Origin: Halocafeteria seosinensis
Lineage: Eukaryota; Sar; Bigyra; Bicosoecida
DNA length: 36,100 bases
Assembly (NCBI GenBank): GCA_001687465.1
Contig: LVLI01000579.1
Location: forward strand, 1-36,100
Direction of reading: 5' to 3'
Shown: positions 1-10,067 of the stretch, one piece after another
Position numbering within the stretch: the stretch's first letter is position 1
Layout of the letters: each line of letters begins with the position of its first letter
Translations under genes and position numbers: made by a program
Notes under the pieces: generated by a model
What the model saw: the letters and a program-made list of their open reading frames with translations, nothing else
What the model was told of the DNA's origin: nothing
Database searches by the model: none

Positions 1-3000
1 TTCGTCGCCCCAGCAAAGGCCTCCGTCACTTCGCCCTCGTCATTTTGCACTAGCTTTGTTGCTTGCAACCAAGCCGCGTATAGTGCGGCTTCAGCCCTGT
101 TAGAGTCAATGGAGTCTGTAACTCGCTTCAATTCAATCGCAGCGCGCAACGCCCGAATAGTCAAAAAAATATCCGTGCATACACTATTATAGTCCACATA
201 AGTCTGCGGTTTCTCTTGCCAAACCCCAATGCTTTCCTGCTTTCCTGGTTCTTTAGTATGCAGCCGACGACGCAGGAGTTTGACGAAGTAGTGCTGGCAT
301 TCATACTCGCGAAATATGTCGTAACCAGTTTCGGAAGCAACCGTCGATACCCATTTAATCGACGTTTTTATATATTCGAACAATTTGCCATCAAAACAGT
401 TAGAAGGAGGAACGCCATCTAACGTAGCCTTAGTGGATGTTAGCTCATCAATCTGCCCTTCGTCAAGTAACGAAAACGACTCTCGTCTTAACCGTTGAAG
501 CACTCGGGAGTTGTCTAGCAACAGATCCAAAGCGATTGTGTTTGACGGGCGGAGTAAATATTCGCAAGAACCATTGACGCGTCTGACGCTCTCAATCTTG
601 AGAAAGCCCAATTCAAGGAGTAGTAGCCGCAGAGCATACAAGTCACCCTCGTATTTAAAGAAGCAATCCAAGGGCAGTGTTTCCTCCAAACGAGCGTCCT
701 CGATAACCCCTCCGAAAAAGGCATCCACAACAGCGTCCACGTACTCATTTATCGCGAAAAACAGGGTCATATATCCTTCTACCCATGACTCCCTCCAATC
801 CCGTACACGCTTGGGTTCAAGCCTCAATTCCCACAGAAAGTGATAAAAATCGCGAGGTGAGAAAACCCCGCCAATCTTGATTTGTTGTTCGTTGTTTTGA
901 AAGGCTGTAAACTGGAAACCATTGTATCGCTGTTTGAAGTAGGAATACCAAACACGACTGCAGTCTCCAGAACTTGCCGTAGCTGCTTTAACTAATAAAG
1001 GATACCGTAGTTCGTTCTTGATCTCGTTGAAAGCTATCGATAACTCACTCTCTCCAATCACCTTCAACGCCCCTTCTTCCGTCTCTTTATACGAGCTCTC
1101 AAAAGCTTTAACCATTTCCGTTTCTGTTATACCAACCACACCACCATACGTCGGGTCGCGACAAGTGTCCACGAGTTCCAGATCGGACAAACCGATACCT
1201 GAGATCGATAACAGCGACACTATAAGCACACTATGGAGGTATTTTTTCTGACCGACAAGTATACTTTTTATCGTGGCTAAAAGGCCTTTGGTCTCCTCCA
1301 ACGAACGTTCCAGAACTTGCTTCTGTCCGCGCATAAATTCCTCAGCTTCTTCGGGCGTTTTTGGTCCGGATCTGCTGCGTTCCTCTAAAAGAGATTCCAA
1401 TCCCCTTCGCCATGGATTATCAAACTCATCGATGAGGACAATAACTTTAGAAGAAACAGTGGAATAGCTCAAATGCCCGTTCGATTGTTCAATGGCGCTC
1501 TTCCACAAATTGCTAAGTGCTTCAATACCTTCCTTGAAGAGGTTACCGACGGTCTTGGGTGTCCCATCAGTACTTTGCGACTCAAGCAAAATGCCTTCTT
1601 CCCGAAAACTTTCTATAATGGTTTTTCTCATGCCCCGATCACTCGTAACAGAAAGAAGGCTGATAAAAACTGATGGATGCAATGGGCTCTTAATAAAATC
1701 CTCTCCTTCCTCTAAACTTTTTAGCCCTTGAATAAATTCGGAATACTGGGTTTCGTTTTCAAAGCAACCATCTGACATTGCTGATCGAAAAAAAGAAAGT
1801 GCAAACGACTTGCCAAAACGTCGGGGGTATTGCAAGTGCAATACATTCTGATGGACTTCTCTCGTTGGATCGATTAATTTCTTTAGATTCTTTGTCTTGT
1901 CAATGCACCGCCGCTGGCGTATCATGTCCCCGGCATGGCCCTCCGGACGCACACAATCACCGAGAACATAGTATGGCGGCTTCTTTTCATCGCTCAGACT
2001 ATTTTCCCTGACTCTGATCATGGTAATGAGCCTCTTGGCGAGGTCAAGAGCTGCAATTCGGACGAAAGAAGTCATACACACAAAAAAAGTAGCGGAATCG
2101 CGCTGCTATAGTAGCACTTCTTTTCACTATTGGCGTCGTCTACTCACCTGGATCAGCACGCGAAGCACCTGCAAACATAAAACAAAACAAGACAGCACAA
2201 CAATATGGTGAAAGACTGATAATAGACCGTACTAACCACAACAGACGCACTGTACTTACCGGCTCCCCCACAAGTATACTTACCCGTAATGGCTGCGGCC
2301 TGGCCAACGCGAACTTTTTGCAACAAGAGCGCCAATTCCTCAAGGTTGTAGTTTCCTGCTCGGCCACTCTTAGCTGAACCGTCTCCTGCAAACAGCGAAG
2401 CATTTCAAGCGAAGACCAGGTAAGGCAAGACAAAGATGTGGCGAAGAAAAAACAAAACCACAATGTCCACTTCTGATTTTGAGTGTAGGAAAAGGGTGAG
2501 TATGATAGAAGACCATTATATGGTGAAGGCCAATGCACTAGCAGCATCTCCCTCTCATGGGAAGCCTTAGTTTCGATTCTCAGCATTTACCTACCTGCGT
2601 GAGTCTGTCGTTTGTTTTCTTCGAACGCCGCAACGCCGAGGTTTTTGGCAACCAGCTCGTTATGCCGAATGTGTTCCCGAAAAAGGTCTATGGCGTCCCT
2701 CTGGGCCGCCAGAAAGTCACTGCCCCAGTCAATACGGTCGTCATTGATTTGTGTAATCAAGCTTGGAGAATCGATGCCTTTCTTAAGCAATCTGGCCCTC
2801 ACCCACGCAAGGAATGCTGCATGCAACGAAAAGTCAGACTGTATCATACGCACTCACTTCTTACCCACTTTCCGGTACGTACTTTGATACGCAGCAGTGC
2901 CTATCCTACCGTCTGACCCTTCACCTGCCGCCGCTCTTACAGGCGTATACGGCCGAACAACTGCAAGGGAAAGAAAAAAAGAGGACTGGAGCGCGAAGCA

Positions 3001-3296
3001 GAGCCCGAAGCCAATGAAATTGCCCTCTACTCACTACCCTTGGGAACACTTTCTTGGTTTTGATCCCCTCCAGACTGTCGTTGTCGTTTGGGACCGCGAC
3101 TAAGTGAGCCGCTCTCGGTTGTATCAATCGCAGCATCAGCATCGTTACCTGGAGCCAGCTCTGCCTCGTACGGAAGCATCTCACTTCCTCCGGGAACGCT
3201 CGATGTAGCAGACACAAAAGCTGTATCTGTGGTAAAAGTAGCCTGGGTAGTCCCCTCCGAAGTATTAGTATTAGCTGATGCATTTCTACACGCCAT
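1..3296 (-). CDS. AAA-ATPase-like (PF09820-type) P-loop protein, C-terminus off window
   Basis: Not a named gene. My model is complement(join(1..2050, 2148..2168, 2284..2385, 2595..2816, 3035..3296)), 885 codons so far, open at the window edge. All four junctions have GT/AG borders and consistent phase. Residues 1-87 are low-complexity with a basic patch (GPKRQRQ). A conserved DKT lies about 30 residues before a P-loop variant PRRFGKS (278-284), and a Walker B-like strand VIVLIDEFDNP has its acidic pair at 410-411. This DKT...PRRFGKS...LIDEFD order is typical of the AAA-ATPase-like family, frequent in bacteria and found as the NTPase part of some eukaryotic Crinkler-type proteins. The region after 430 is helical and unassigned; a PDDEXK nuclease module often follows in this family but I cannot show one. 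No signal peptide is visible. The substrate is unknown. Confidence 0.7.
2148..2168 (-). other. predicted 21-nt micro-exon of the AAA-ATPase-like gene
   Basis: On the minus strand a TTTGCAG acceptor precedes 21 nt, followed by a GTGAGT donor. Including it keeps phase 1 on both sides and gives ...ITG-ASRADP-ALDLAKR.... The next acceptor (TTGCAG before 2050) has a pyrimidine-rich tract. Reading through instead hits stops in every usable frame. Confidence 0.5.
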
Positions 3297-4166
3297 TTTC
3301 TCGAAGGATTATAGCTAAACTTGTCCGAATGGCTCCGAAAAGGAGGGAAAAAACTTGTGCCGTGCTGGCAAAGAGACAGCCAATAGCGACAGTAAGCAAA
3401 GAAAACAAGCAATGCGATTCTTTTAGGAATTGTTCTACCGCCACAGATTAACAATGCCGGTAGCATTCATAAATTACTATATGTCTGAACTCGGAAGGAA
3501 ACCAATCGCCTCTTCAGCGCCCCTTTAAAACCTTTTTGTAGTTTCGGAGTTCAAGACTTCAAGTTCAAGTCCAAGGACCTGAGTTCCATTGTGGAGCGGC
3601 GGTATACGAGGATTTCGCGGATGAAATGGAGGCGACGCATCGGGATGATAGTATGCAGAGCAGACGGGAAAGCATGGGATGTTCGGAGACGGTGGGACTT
3701 CAAATACCCCCAGCCAGGCTGGCACAAAAGTTACCTAAGAGCTGCGCACACGGTAGACGAAGTCGAGAAGTTTATCGACTTCAGGCTCCACGACAAGCGT
3801 ATCCTCGTCCACAGATTGCGTAGCCTTCAGACCTGCATTCATGGGACTGCAGGCTGCTTCTGAGGTGTTGAAAATCCAGACCGTTCATGTTGTTCATTGA
3901 ACGGTATCGTTTCAATACCAAACCAAACCCGATCGGCGCCTGCGAGGCCGTTCTCAAGTTGACAGGACCTCGTGGGCTCAAGAGTCCATCCCCCACTGGT
4001 TTGTCTGCATACCATACATACGTGTGTATCGTGTTGTTGTGTATATGCAAGACGAAGTTTGCATTAGATAAGCCAGAGGTTTTTCAGGAAATATCGTAGT
4101 TGTAGTCCCGCCGTAGGGAGACCTTGTCCGTGGAGCCCTCTACAGTATTCCTCTGACAGATTCGAT
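3297..4166. other. intergenic region between divergent AAA-ATPase-like and DPP genes
   Basis: Presumed shared upstream region of 870 nt. No RNA gene is recognised. It holds a 7-nt inverted repeat (CCGTTCA at 3881-3887, TGAACGG at 3898-3904). It also holds minus-strand coding-like blocks ending in a stop at 3735, discussed under findings. The open frames on the plus strand at 3591-3863 look compositional. Confidence 0.5.
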
Positions 4167-7100
4167 ATGTCGATGTCGTCATCACACGAAGCTATCTCCA
4201 GTAGCACCCATTCATGCCCTCAAGATGTCCAGTTTCATCCCTCAGATCTGCAACTCTTTACTTTCTTAAGCTACACGGATCGAACCGAGCGAATATGTGA
4301 TCTATACGCTGGCCGAATTCACGACGACAAGGTGGGTTGACGCTCTTCTTTCTTGTCTTCGTTCATAGTGGGGACCCAAGTTATGCAATGCAGGATATTG
4401 AGACGTATCCCTTGGTACGCTTCAAACAAGACCTGGAGCCGCGGCTGCCCGTGCCTCGAGAGTCCAAGCACCTCTCCTTGGAGGAGCAACTACGTCAAGA
4501 GAGAACACGCTCGCGAACAGAGGGTATTCACACATACGTCTGGTAAGTACATTGATGGCTCCTCCTGGGAAACTTGTCGTTGTTGCTTCCAAAATGGTGC
4601 GTTATGCAGGTCACCTTGTGCTAGTAAAACGCAGCCATATTTGTTGATCCCTCATGGCGCTAACCTGTTCCTCTCGGACTCGTTTTCTCCCGGATCGAAA
4701 CCAAAGTTGATTGTATCGGAAGAGCACTTTAAGAGCCGATCGGGGATACTAAGTATGTGATCTTTTCTAAGGGCAATCATCCACTTTTCTTCAGTATCTC
4801 AAGTCCTTCTTCGTTTTTGCAACATCAGATCCGACACCGTCTCCTGATGGGAAAATGGTTGCCTTTGTTAGCGATGGCGAAATATATCTCGTTCCTGTTA
4901 CGGATGTTTTCGATTCATGTACACTGCCGCTACAGCCTGTCCAACTTACACAAGGAACGCCCGAAACCTCCCGTGGAATGCCGGATTTTCTGGCACAAGA
5001 AGAATTGGAACGTTTGGTTGGATTTTGGTGGAGTTTGGATAGTCAATGGATATCGTTTCAAGGTAGGGAGACTGCCTTGTTGAGGCTTTGTGGTTTGACA
5101 GCTCTTACCTATCTCCCTCTTTTTACTCACCAGAGAACGATGAACTAGACGTGAGAGATATGAACATTGTACGATACGGGGACGAATCTACGGACAACGT
5201 AGAACGCCATAAGTATCCATTTTCTGGATCGAAGAATCCGAAAGTTTCCATAGGTATTCTTGCTGTAGCTCGCTCCCTGTCGGATCGTCGTGATGGCCAC
5301 GAGGCGGGATATGTATACCAACGGAGAGTACAGTGGCTGCGGATACCTTCAGTGTTAGATTTCTATCTCGTCAACGCGTTTTGGTGTCCGGATAATTCGT
5401 TTCTAGTTCAGACTATGCCCCGTTCGCAGCAGCAAGTTGATATACTTCGCTTTGCGCTGGATGGAAAGAATACTGTTGAATTATTGTTGCGAGAGTATGC
5501 TGCTGAATCACACTGGATAAATGTATCCCAGGACGCCCAGCTTTTGTGTAATGAGGAAGGTGGAGACACCAGTAGGTGCTATCTTCTCTGGCTGAGCGAA
5601 AGGACTGGATACAGGCATTTGTTTTGTCATCACATCAATTTACGACAGTTTAGTGAAGCATCTGAGGATGTGCTATGGGACAATTACACGAAGTCCGACA
5701 GCGGACAACCATGTCAACCACCTAAACGACATCCTATTCCTGATTCCTCTATTTCAAAGTGCGAGCAGTTAACTGACGGTATCTTCACCGTGCAGCGGGT
5801 AATAAAGGCCTCCGTGGCAAGAAACCAGGTGGTTTTCGGTGCAAATGTGTCTTCGCCCTTGGATTTTGGCGTATTCGCCGTGCCGTTATTCCCCGAACAG
5901 CGATCAAACTGTAACCACTTTGGAAGCATTTCGTCGGTTCAGCTGAATGCGTCTCTGTCATATTCCGGTGACGACATCCTATCCTGGGGTACCCGCAAGT
6001 GCGTTTATCCAGTTTTCGCCAGAGCAGGTGCTCATAATGCAGTACTGAATTGTAACTGTTCTGTCGCCTTAAGCCGATATTCTAGTCGGTCTGATTCCTT
6101 GCAGTGGAATGCTTACGTGTTTCAAGATAGCTCTTGTATCCACTGTGGACTTCTTTGGGAAAAGCCGCCACCTTCAAAAGGTTCATCGGATGCCAGAGTT
6201 GACTTCTTCAGCTGCCTCGCCGCTGATGAAACCAGCACTTTGTTCGGGTGCGTGTGGAACCCCCAATCTCCTATCTCGGCTGCGAAAGGCAGTCGGACGG
6301 TGGTCACAGTCTATGGAGGTCCTCATGTACAGCGTATTCAAAACTCGCATGTGTTGTTGGAGAGACAAAGCGCCATTTCCAGATTAATTGAATCAGGGTT
6401 CACTGTTGTTGCCGTAGACAACCGGGGGAGCGCTAACAGGGGTGTAGCCTTCGAAAGCGTCCTTCGAAATAGACTTGGAAAAGTCGAAGTCGATGATCAA
6501 GTAAGATGTCTCATGTCCCTCATGCGCCGGTTCTCTGGAATGATTATTTGTGCGATGCAGGTAGCAGCGCTGAAGCATTTGTCGTTGTTGGGCGCCGTGA
6601 ATATGACACGAGTGGGGATATACGGATGGAGTTATGGCGGCTACATGGCCCTTATGTGCCTCATGACTGCTCCCTCCATATTCAAGTCGGCAGTTAGCGG
6701 GGCCCCCGTCACTGACTGGAAATACTATGACACGTGCTACACTGAGCGATACATTCGGACCCCACAGGAAAACCCTGAAGGCTACACACTCAGCGACGTG
6801 AAACATTACGTTGAAAATATGAAGGGAGATCTACTTCTTGTAAGTATCACACTGTCTTGCATGGTATAGATCTACTAGATTTCGAGCGCTCTGTATTTAT
6901 CTGTCATTATGCAGGTCCATGGACTGATTGATGAAAACGTGTATTTCCAGCACACGGGTTCGTTACTCCAAGCTTTAGTCTCTCATCGGAAAAGACATCG
7001 CCTTGTAGCCCTTCCAAACTCACGTCATGGTCCCAGGTAAGTTTTTTTTCTGTTCGCATGCGTCTTCGTGCCATACACGTACGCCTAGCCGTAACTCATG

Positions 7101-7174
7101 ACCGCAGAACTCCCCAAGAATCATGGTTCATCGAAGATGCCATCGTTGACCATTTCACAACGACGTTGGTTTGA
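4167..7174 (+). CDS. prolyl oligopeptidase family S9B peptidase, DPP8/DPP9-like
   Basis: Model: join(4167..4331, 4394..4542, 4610..4752, 4829..5062, 5134..6500, 6561..6839, 6915..7036, 7108..7174), 841 residues, close to the length of cytosolic DPP8/9. Every junction is GT/AG and phase-consistent. The N-terminal two thirds match a DPPIV beta-propeller (for example LLIPHGANLFLSDS and NPTPSPDGKMVAFVSDGEIY). The C-terminal alpha/beta-hydrolase carries the triad: Ser710 in GWSYGGYM, Asp785 in VHGLIDENV and His817 in NSRHGPR. The segment VVAVDNRGSANRG also fits S9. The family removes N-terminal dipeptides after proline. No signal peptide or membrane anchor is seen, which favours a cytosolic enzyme over DPPIV. 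The first ATG (MSMSS) was chosen because the propeller begins shortly after it. DPP8 versus DPP9 cannot be distinguished. Confidence 0.88.
6501..6560 (+). other. 60-nt in-frame, stop-free intron inside the DPP catalytic domain
   Basis: GTAAGATG...GCGATGCAG interrupts ...EVDDQ|VAALKHL.... In the S9B family an EDQV-type motif runs directly into the helix before the GWSYGG nucleophile elbow, so these 60 nt are best read as an intron. They are a multiple of three and contain no stop, so retention would insert 20 residues. Confidence 0.75.
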
Positions 7175-7626
7175 AAGCCCAGGAGTTCCACTCTGTTCTT
7201 TGATGCTTCTTGCACAGAGGTGCTGACGCTGTAATCCTGGGTCGCTGATATGACTCGTGTTGGACCCTGTAGGCTGGGACCTAATTCTACAGCATGTTCG
7301 TAGTCCAATACCACCCATATAATATAATACCAAAAGGAAGAATATTGATGTATATATGTCGCCGTGCTTCCTGCGAGCTCTAAATGTAGCATTATCCGTC
7401 TCATTGCATCCCTTCATAATGATTCCTATCTGGACTCCGGAGCCAGCGAGGGCCAGTGAGGCACTTACGACCGTTGATTAGTCTGTGAAGTGTCCATTCT
7501 TTAGCTTGTCATTGCCAAGTTGTGCAGACTGTGCAGTCAGTGACGCAGTGTTTGATTGGTTTCCCCGGATAGTCATAGTGGTATATTGTGCAAAACAGGA
7601 GGTGTCAATCCGCTCTGTTGTCCTTT
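7175..7626. other. intergenic, DPP 3' region and LRR gene 5' region
   Basis: 452 nt between two genes on the same strand. It probably holds the DPP 3' UTR and the promoter of the next gene. I see no RNA gene or repeat. The minus-strand open frames here are not family-like. Confidence 0.5.
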
Positions 7627-9658
7627 ATGAAGCGGAGTGGGTGGATGTGCATGCAGCATTATATCATGCCCCTAACGACCACGACGAGGACCAACGGCAG
7701 CCGCCCTTGGACCAAAGGAGAGGAGGACGACCACCAGCGGTTCGAGCTGAAGCGACTCGAATTAATCCGTATGAATATTGTCAGTATACCGTCGTACGCG
7801 TGGAAAGATATGGCGTTCAAGACGCTCCGGGAATTGGATTTAAGTCGCAATCAACTCGTCCGGGTGCCAGCGGTAGCGGCACTCGTCAACTTACGCTCGC
7901 TCAAACTGTATTACAATGGAATCCAAGGATGGACGGATATTGCCGCCCTTGGACACAATCAGAACCTCGCGCACCTAGACTTGCGCGTGAATCCCTGCTC
8001 GAATCGACCAGGGTATATCGAGTAAGTCTTCGTCTTCGTCTTGGGTTGTTTTTCGCCCCAACGTGAATGCTGCCTTCAAACACAAATGCGTGCTTGGTAT
8101 TCGACTCAGATACATTCTCCGTAACGTTCCCCAACTAAGCATGCTGGATGGAGTAGACATTGCTACTCACAAAACCTACAGAGAGAATCTTTCTGTCTGT
8201 TGGACGAAGGACGCAGTCATCAACAGCGGAGACCAAACATCGGCAGCTTGTCTGGAGCAGTACGACGACGACGACGAGACTGTAGAAGAGACAACCGTCC
8301 ATGGTACGGGGGTTGTGTTTGGCCACAACGATTTTAATATTAAGTGTCCCGTACGCGCTGTAGTGCGCCGGTCCCGAAGCCAGCATCAGACTGGTAGATC
8401 GGCAAAGGATAGCGTGGCGCTCCAACGCAATCCTTTGGCGGAAAAGAACCCAAATCACACTTTTTCATGCTCAGAAGAAATGGCACGCAAAGGCGATTAC
8501 GATGACATTGCCTGCCGCGTACAGGGTTTCAGAAAGGTTAGAGAAGAAGTATTGGATTTATTTTCTGATACAGTTGTGGGAAGACGATCGAGTGCCCCAA
8601 CGTCTAGTTGCAAGGAGGAAGTGTTTCCTCACTGGACCAACAATCAATTTCCGCGTCCGTTAAGAGATGCGAACGATGCCCACCGGCAGACTCCCGCTAG
8701 ATCTACCGATGTCCGCAGTAGTTCTGTGCAATCATCGAGAATCAACACATGTGTGTGCCAAGATGCTGACGTGCGTGGTCTAATTCGGCAATGGCCTGGC
8801 TCAGGCATTATTTCTACAGTGGATAGCAACCCCTACCTGGACAGAGAACCAATGCAGCTTTCGCTTACCGTAGAACGAACATGCCAACACAGTATACAGA
8901 GTAGTGTCGCTAACTGTAATTCTTCGCTTTCTATAGAAAATCACGTTGAATCGGATAATATTGTTTCTTCATTGCCGCAAACTGCCGAGAAGGGCGTGGG
9001 TCCAACCGCTTTCGCCCAGGAGCAGGACATCTCTCGAAGCAAATCCTTGGAAGCACAAGTAGCTGAATTGCAGCAACTTGCGTACTCAAGGGGGCAAAAT
9101 ACTAAGGCTCAATGGCCTTTCTTGAGAGGGCAGACCCGAGTTGTGGTCCCCTCTCGCCCACTCCCTCGACCGGATGAGGGCGTTGGCTCCCTCAGGGAGG
9201 CCCCTCCTGAGCCAAGCTCGAAAGATCATGGTGACTCCGGTGAGCTAGATGGATTCGCCAACTGGAAGGAGAAGTATTATCATGAAGAGAACTTGTGGCG
9301 CCACAATTTTTTTGTCCTAAAGAGCCACTATGAAAAAGCAATCCGAAGGCTAATGAGCCTGCAAGGTGAGGGGCTCTCAGCATCCTCCAGCTCTAACACA
9401 AGTTGAACAGCATGGATTTTGTCGGCGACAACAGATGTTGCAGCTGCCCCATACGGTACTAATGCCGTTCCTTCTCTACAAAGGACTTTACTATGCAGGA
9501 AGAGTAAGAGAAGACAGTTTCCATTCAGATCTTGTTTTCCTGAAGCAATGCGCCTGATGGAAGCCATTGACGGCCGGGTGATCCACACACTGGAATGCAA
9601 TGGCGAGCTGGGCCGCGACATGCTCAATCACGGGGATTGGAAGACTGTGATAATGTAG
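7627..9658 (+). CDS. leucine-rich repeat protein resembling CEP72/LRRC36
   Basis: Model: join(7627..8021, 8110..9365, 9444..9658), about 621 residues. Residues roughly 30-145 form a short LRR array: LRELDLSRNQLVRVPAVAAL, LRSLKLYYNGI and LAHLDLRVNP, then the LRR cap YILRNVPQLSMLDG across the first splice. The LDLSRN...LYYN...DLRVNP series resembles human CEP72 and LRRC36, centrosome and centriolar-satellite proteins, as recalled from the family. The middle (about 160-440) is low-complexity and polar. A likely coiled coil follows (SLEAQVAELQQLAYSR), then a helical C-terminus (YHEENLWRHNFFVLKSHYEKA). The last exon is inferred from a phase-1 GTGAGG donor and TTGCAG acceptor; without it the frame stops at 9406. 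Several in-frame ATGs (7627, 7645, 7651, 7666) make the start uncertain. A scaffold role is inference. Confidence 0.7.
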
Positions 9659-10067
9659 TATGTGCAATGACGAGTGGTGCCATAGCGGGGGAAATCTAAG
9701 GCAACCTAAGAAATCTGAGAGTGTAAACGTCTCACGAATTCCCACTGTTGCAAAGGTAATGGCGTGAATCGTTAGCCAGTATGTGTGAAAACCATACACG
9801 CTATTCGGCCGAACCAATCAAATCGATGTTTGCTTCCACTCGACGACTCAGAAACTTCGAACAGCTGATAAATAAGTCATACGACTGCCACATGGTGCAG
9901 TGGATTGACCACCTACCCCCAGAAGTGCTGTACCTCACATTTGGTTCACAATGTTCGAAAACAAAACAATTAGTTAATGTGCCAATACTTGTTGGCATTT
10001 ACTTTCTATGCTCTCTACTCAGGTAAAACCTATTGTACTCTTCAATGGCTTGCCGTAACTATTTCCC
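9659..10067. other. convergent 3' flanks of LRR and MetRS genes
   Basis: 409 nt between two facing stop codons. It must hold both 3' UTRs and polyadenylation sites. No family-like frame or RNA gene was recognised. Confidence 0.5.

Noticed and set aside
3591-3863. Plus-strand 90-codon frame between the AAA-ATPase-like and DPP genes.
   Set aside because: Arg/Trp-rich with no family resemblance or splice context; it looks like the complement of a coding-like minus block.
5088-5133. Apparent start of the long DPP frame at 5088 (MWFDSSYLSPSF...).
   Set aside because: These bases lie within an intron (5063-5133) with a GTAGGG donor and CACCAG acceptor; the propeller sequence continues from upstream exons in phase.
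9366-9406. C-terminus GEGLSASSSSNTS of the LRR protein ending at 9406.
   Set aside because: A phase-matching GTGAGG donor and TTGCAG acceptor join to a more protein-like final exon ending at 9658. This is a preference, not proof; the shorter form remains possible.
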